Virus record (IMG/VR): IMGVR_UViG_3300042314_000291
Span: 1 to 30,450 of that record
Source: a virus
Length of the DNA stretch: 30,450 nucleotides
Strand: one strand, 5' to 3'
Numbering within the stretch: the first letter of the stretch is position 1; each line of letters opens with the position of its first letter. A program made the translations under genes and the position numbers. This document shows positions 27,127 through 30,450 of this stretch, piece by piece. The notes under the pieces are model-generated. The model did not search any database. It was not told the origin of the DNA and was given only the letters and a program-made list of their open reading frames with translations.

Positions 27127-29427
27127 GTGGCACAGGCAAGCAAAACTTTTGAAGTCAAATTTACAGGCAACACAACTGACCTGTCTAAGTCTTTCCAAAA
27201 GTTACAGCGCGATGCAGGCGTTTTAGGCAAGTCGGTATCCACTAGCTCTAACGTGATGCGTAACGCTCTTGCTGGCGTATCTGCTGTTGCTGTTGTGCGT
27301 GGTTTGCAGTCAGCTGTTATGGCTGCATCTAATCTTTCTGAATCTATTTCTAAAGCCAATGTTGTATTTGGTAGAAATGCTGAAGCCGTACAGAACTGGT
27401 CTAAGACCACAAGCAAGGCATTTGGTATCAACCGTCAGGCTGCACTCGAAGCGGCTGGCACTTACGGCAACTTGTTCCGCGCCTTTGGTTTAACTGAACA
27501 ACAGTCTTACTCAATGTCTACAAGCCTTGTTGAGTTGGCTGCTGACATGGCTTCGTTCAATAACACTTCCGTTGATGATGCATTACTAGCTTTGCGCTCT
27601 GGTCTATCCGGGGAAACTGAACCACTAAAGAAATTCGGTATTGCTCTTACTGACGTTCGCTTAAAAGAACAAGCAATGAGCATGGGTCTTATTAAGACCA
27701 CATCTGGCGTATTGCCACAGGCTATTAAGACTCAAGCCGCCTATGCCTTAATTATGAAAGATAGCGCACTAGCTCAAGGTGACGTATCGCGCACAGCAGG
27801 TGGACTTGCTAACCAGTTAAAATTCTTACAAGCCGGGCTTCAAGATGCTAAGGCTGGCTTTGGTGAAGCATTATTACCTGCTGCGCTTGCAGTCGTATCC
27901 GCTTTCAATGACAAGTTACTTCCTGCCATTCAACGTATTGTAGAAGCAATCAAGTTTCAGGGTGCAGAAGGTGGTCTTAAAACTTTAGGCGTTGAGATCA
28001 GCAACGTAATAAGTAATCTCAATGGAACTGCAAAGGCCGTTAAAGACTTAATCCTTGTATTTATTGGTATCAAAGTAGTTATCCCAATAGTCACCGGGTT
28101 GCGCACAGCTTGGGTAACTCTTTCTGCAACCATTGGCGCAACTGCCACAGCTACTCAGATTGCTGCTGGAGTTATGAAGTCTGCGTTGATAAGCACAGGC
28201 ATTGGTGCGCTTATCGTGGTTGCTGGTGTATTGGTAGCCAAGATTATTGACATGCGCATTCAGGCTGGCGCAACTGACAAGACTATTCGCATTATGGAAA
28301 GCAACGGAACTAAGGCGTTCCGGGGTATGTCACAGGCTGCGCAAGGCACAATCGTAACAATCAACGCCGTAGCTCTAGCCGCAAGTCGCGCTGCTGATGA
28401 ACTAGATAATGCTGGTATCAAGAGGGTTAAGCAAGGTCGAGTTCCACCTGTTGCCGTTGCAGTTCCTGAAACTGATACTGGACTGGCTGGCACAGCAGGC
28501 AAGGCTGCTAAGGCGGCTACTGCTGTTAAGGGATTAAGCGAAGCCGGGAAGTTAGCGCAACAAGCAATGGCTAAGTTAGGCGATGAACTAGCTCGTAGCA
28601 ATGACATTCTTTCCAAAGCCAAAGATGCTTACGCAAACTTCAAAGACACAGTTAAGGGTGCGATTACTGGCATCATAGATTTTGGTGCTGCTGCTACTGC
28701 TGAATCTGGCTCATTTCTTGAAAACCTAGTTGCTCAAGCGGCTAAGGCTGCTGACTTTGGAAGCAAGGTCAAGCAACTTCTAGCAATGGGTCTGTCTGAA
28801 TCTGCTATTAGTCAGGTACTAGCCGCAGGCGCAGATGCTGGAACTAAGATTGCCGATGAAATTATTGCCGGTGGCGCAACTGTTGTAAATCAAATCAACA
28901 CGCTTGTTAGTGCCACCCAATCCGTAGCTGATGCCGTTGGTGAGTCGGCTGCTTCACAGTTCTACACAGCAGGTATCACCGCAGGTCAAGCCCTTGTAGA
29001 TGGTGTCAAGGCGGCTATCGCTGCTGCTGGCTTTACTATCAACGCTGACGGTTCGCTGATAAATCAGGGAGCTATCAACCAAGTCAATCAGGCTATTGCC
29101 AACGCCAGAAGCAAGAAGTCCAAAAAGGGTACAAAGATCAGTGCTGGTGAGCGCAAAGACATTCAAGCCCTTGCCGCATCTCTTGGCGTTGAAGTTCCTG
29201 CCTTTGCTAAGGGTGGCATTGTTACAGGCCCAACCCTTGCACTTATCGGTGAAGCAGGCCCTGAAGCCGTTGTGCCGTTATCAGGTCGCAATGCAGGTAT
29301 GGGCAACACATTCAACGTAACTGTGAACGCAGGTATGGGCGCAGACGGTGCTTCTATTGGTCGTGAAATTGTAGATGCCATTAAGAGATATGAACGCGCC
29401 AGTGGCCCGGTATTTGCGAGCGCGTAA
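27127..29427 (+). CDS. Tape measure protein
   Basis: A 766-residue protein from GTG 27127, five bases after AGGAG (27117-27121); TTG 27124 is too close to it. It sets tail length and is ejected into the cell. N-terminal F-E-V-K-F-T-G-N-T-T-D-L-S-K-S-F, then the minor-tail domain with F-G, A-A-D-M-A-S-F-N-N-T-S-V, L-R-S-G-L-S-G-E-T-E-P-L-K-K-F-G-I. A hydrophobic stretch (about 310-385) with several helices is the likely membrane-spanning part. The end has F-A-K-G-G-I-V-T-G-P-T, E-A-G-P-E-A-V-V-P-L. At the usual ~0.15 nm per residue it predicts a tail near 115 nm. Confidence 0.95.
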   Translation: MAQASKTFEVKFTGNTTDLSKSFQKLQRDAGVLGKSVSTSSNVMRNALAGVSAVAVVRGLQSAVMAASNLSESISKANVVFGRNAEAVQNWSKTTSKAFGINRQAALEAAGTYGNLFRAFGLTEQQSYSMSTSLVELAADMASFNNTSVDDALLALRSGLSGETEPLKKFGIALTDVRLKEQAMSMGLIKTTSGVLPQAIKTQAAYALIMKDSALAQGDVSRTAGGLANQLKFLQAGLQDAKAGFGEALLPAALAVVSAFNDKLLPAIQRIVEAIKFQGAEGGLKTLGVEISNVISNLNGTAKAVKDLILVFIGIKVVIPIVTGLRTAWVTLSATIGATATATQIAAGVMKSALISTGIGALIVVAGVLVAKIIDMRIQAGATDKTIRIMESNGTKAFRGMSQAAQGTIVTINAVALAASRAADELDNAGIKRVKQGRVPPVAVAVPETDTGLAGTAGKAAKAATAVKGLSEAGKLAQQAMAKLGDELARSNDILSKAKDAYANFKDTVKGAITGIIDFGAAATAESGSFLENLVAQAAKAADFGSKVKQLLAMGLSESAISQVLAAGADAGTKIADEIIAGGATVVNQINTLVSATQSVADAVGESAASQFYTAGITAGQALVDGVKAAIAAAGFTINADGSLINQGAINQVNQAIANARSKKSKKGTKISAGERKDIQALAASLGVEVPAFAKGGIVTGPTLALIGEAGPEAVVPLSGRNAGMGNTFNVTVNAGMGADGASIGREIVDAIKRYERASGPVFASA

Positions 29428-30450
29428 ATGTCTAACCCAGAAACTAAGGTCTACATTGCCTTTGACCTCACAGCATCAGGTGGTTCGTTCTTTGCGCTTG
29501 ATGATCCAGTTCGTGGCGTTCTTGATAGCGACTATGTTCTTGGTGGCGATGTTCTGGTTGATGTTACTCACCATGTCGCTAATGCTTCTATTTCTCGTGG
29601 CAAGTCACGGGAACTAGACCGCTATACCGCAGGCAACGCATCTGTTACCCTGCACAATGACGATAGAACCTTTGACCCGTTCTATGAGGACAGCCCGTAT
29701 CGTTCCCAGATTCTGCCGCGTAAGCAAGTCGTTATTGAAACCAACGGCATCCGTCAGTTCACGGGCTACATAGATGACTGGGATTTAAGTTACGAGCTAG
29801 GCGGTAAGTCTTACGCTTCGATCAGTTGCGTGGATGGTTTCTTGCAGTTATCGGCTACCCAGATTGACTCATTTACAAACGTTGCTCAGTTATCTGGTGA
29901 ACGTATTGAAACAATCCTTAACCGCCCTGAAGTAGCTTGGCCTGCTGGTGAGCGCGACATTGACCCCGGTCAAGAAACCTTGCAAGCAGACCTAGTACCT
30001 GAGAATACCAACGCGCTTCAGTACCTACAACTGGTTGAGTCCACAGAACCCGGCGCATTGTTTATGTCTAAATCAGGTGCGCTTACATTCCGTGACCGCA
30101 TCACAGTTCCACCACTTGTGGACACCCTAATCTTTGCTGACGATGAACGCCCTGAATCTGTTGGCTATAACAACATTGCCGTTATCTACGGGTCAGAGAA
30201 CCTTTACAACCGCGTGGTAATTACACGCGAAGGTGGAACACCACAGGTAGCTGACAACCTTTTATCCCAAGACATTTATGGCGTACAGACTTTATCCCTA
30301 GACGGGCTGTTACTAACTAGCGATGCTGATTCACTTATTCTGGCTGACTATTTGCTAGGTCGCTACGACCAACCAGAGCTACGCTTTAGCAGCTTGAACG
30401 TAACCCTGCACGACAAGAACACCGCAGATCAGGCTGAACTTCTAGCCGTT
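29428..30450 (+). CDS. Distal/minor tail protein, cut by the window end
   Basis: The frame runs open from ATG 29428 to the window end (341 codons, no stop), starting one base after the tape measure stop. Pattern: Y-V-L-G-G-D-V-L-V-D-V-T, I-S-R-G-K-S-R-E-L-D-R-Y-T-A-G-N-A-S-V-T-L-H-N-D-D-R-T-F-D-P, F-T-G-Y-I-D-D-W, S-C-V-D-G-F-L-Q-L. This is the actinophage minor tail protein directly after the tape measure, with a Dit/Tal-like base. The C terminus is outside the window. Confidence 0.88.
   Translation, partial: MSNPETKVYIAFDLTASGGSFFALDDPVRGVLDSDYVLGGDVLVDVTHHVANASISRGKSRELDRYTAGNASVTLHNDDRTFDPFYEDSPYRSQILPRKQVVIETNGIRQFTGYIDDWDLSYELGGKSYASISCVDGFLQLSATQIDSFTNVAQLSGERIETILNRPEVAWPAGERDIDPGQETLQADLVPENTNALQYLQLVESTEPGALFMSKSGALTFRDRITVPPLVDTLIFADDERPESVGYNNIAVIYGSENLYNRVVITREGGTPQVADNLLSQDIYGVQTLSLDGLLLTSDADSLILADYLLGRYDQPELRFSSLNVTLHDKNTADQAELLAV

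Overview
The window is a contiguous piece of a tailed-phage genome (HK97-fold capsid, long non-contractile tail). The genes are tightly packed, all are on the + strand, and many are joined by ATGA or TAATG stop/start overlaps. The host is most likely an actinobacterium: there are two WhiB-like iron-sulfur regulator genes, TANNNT -10 boxes sit directly before start codons (leaderless style), and the genes for the HK97-gp10-like, prohead protease and HNH proteins resemble actinophage versions. Base composition looks moderate to low in G+C by eye. That would suit a small-genome freshwater actinobacterium better than Mycobacterium or Streptomyces, but this is inference. No integrase, tRNA or CRISPR array was seen.

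Layout. (1) 1-1086: the 3' end of an M23 endopeptidase endolysin, a small secreted protein, and a one-TM coiled-coil holin candidate. (2) 1129-2851: HTH protein, Mre11/SbcD-like metallophosphoesterase, a 37-residue zinc-ribbon microprotein and a small acidic protein, closed by a terminator. (3) 2936-5906: a promoter and one small gene; then, after another terminator, a Mom-like DNA-modification enzyme coupled to a ribbon-helix-helix protein, a replication initiator gene carrying three 17-bp iterons (probable origin), a putative helicase loader and WhiB 1. (4) 5976-11027: a second early operon with LPD29-domain protein, Rad52-like annealing protein, RusA resolvase, WhiB 2, SSB, two HNH nucleases, a proteasome-fold (Ntn hydrolase) protein and several microproteins. 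(5) 11013-12325: a GC-rich noncoding inverted repeat (cos candidate), then a ParB-like gene overlapping a second Mom-like gene. (6) 12365-20345: small and large terminase, a one-TM microprotein, portal, decoration-type proteins, a multidomain prohead protease and the major capsid protein. (7) 20462-23974: an inserted sugar module with three glycosyltransferases and an NAD-dependent epimerase. (8) 24000-30450: head-tail adaptor, tail terminator, major tail protein, tail chaperones with a textbook -1 frameshift site, an HK97 gp10-like protein, an unexpected archaeo-eukaryotic-primase-like gene, tape measure, and a distal-tail protein cut by the window end.

How it fits together. The early genes give an iteron origin with initiator and loader, a recombination kit (annealing protein, SSB, RusA, Mre11-like nuclease) and regulators (two WhiB, RHH, HTH). 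There is no replicative polymerase in view, so the host's is probably used. Two divergent Mom-like acyltransferases, each translationally coupled to a putative DNA-binding partner (RHH or ParB), suggest a layered DNA hypermodification system; this is the most notable content. The late genes form a standard siphovirus morphogenesis block interrupted by glycosylation genes and by a primase-like gene. The lysis genes at the left edge and the unfinished tail genes at the right edge suggest that the genome map is circular or that the window is cut out of a longer map.
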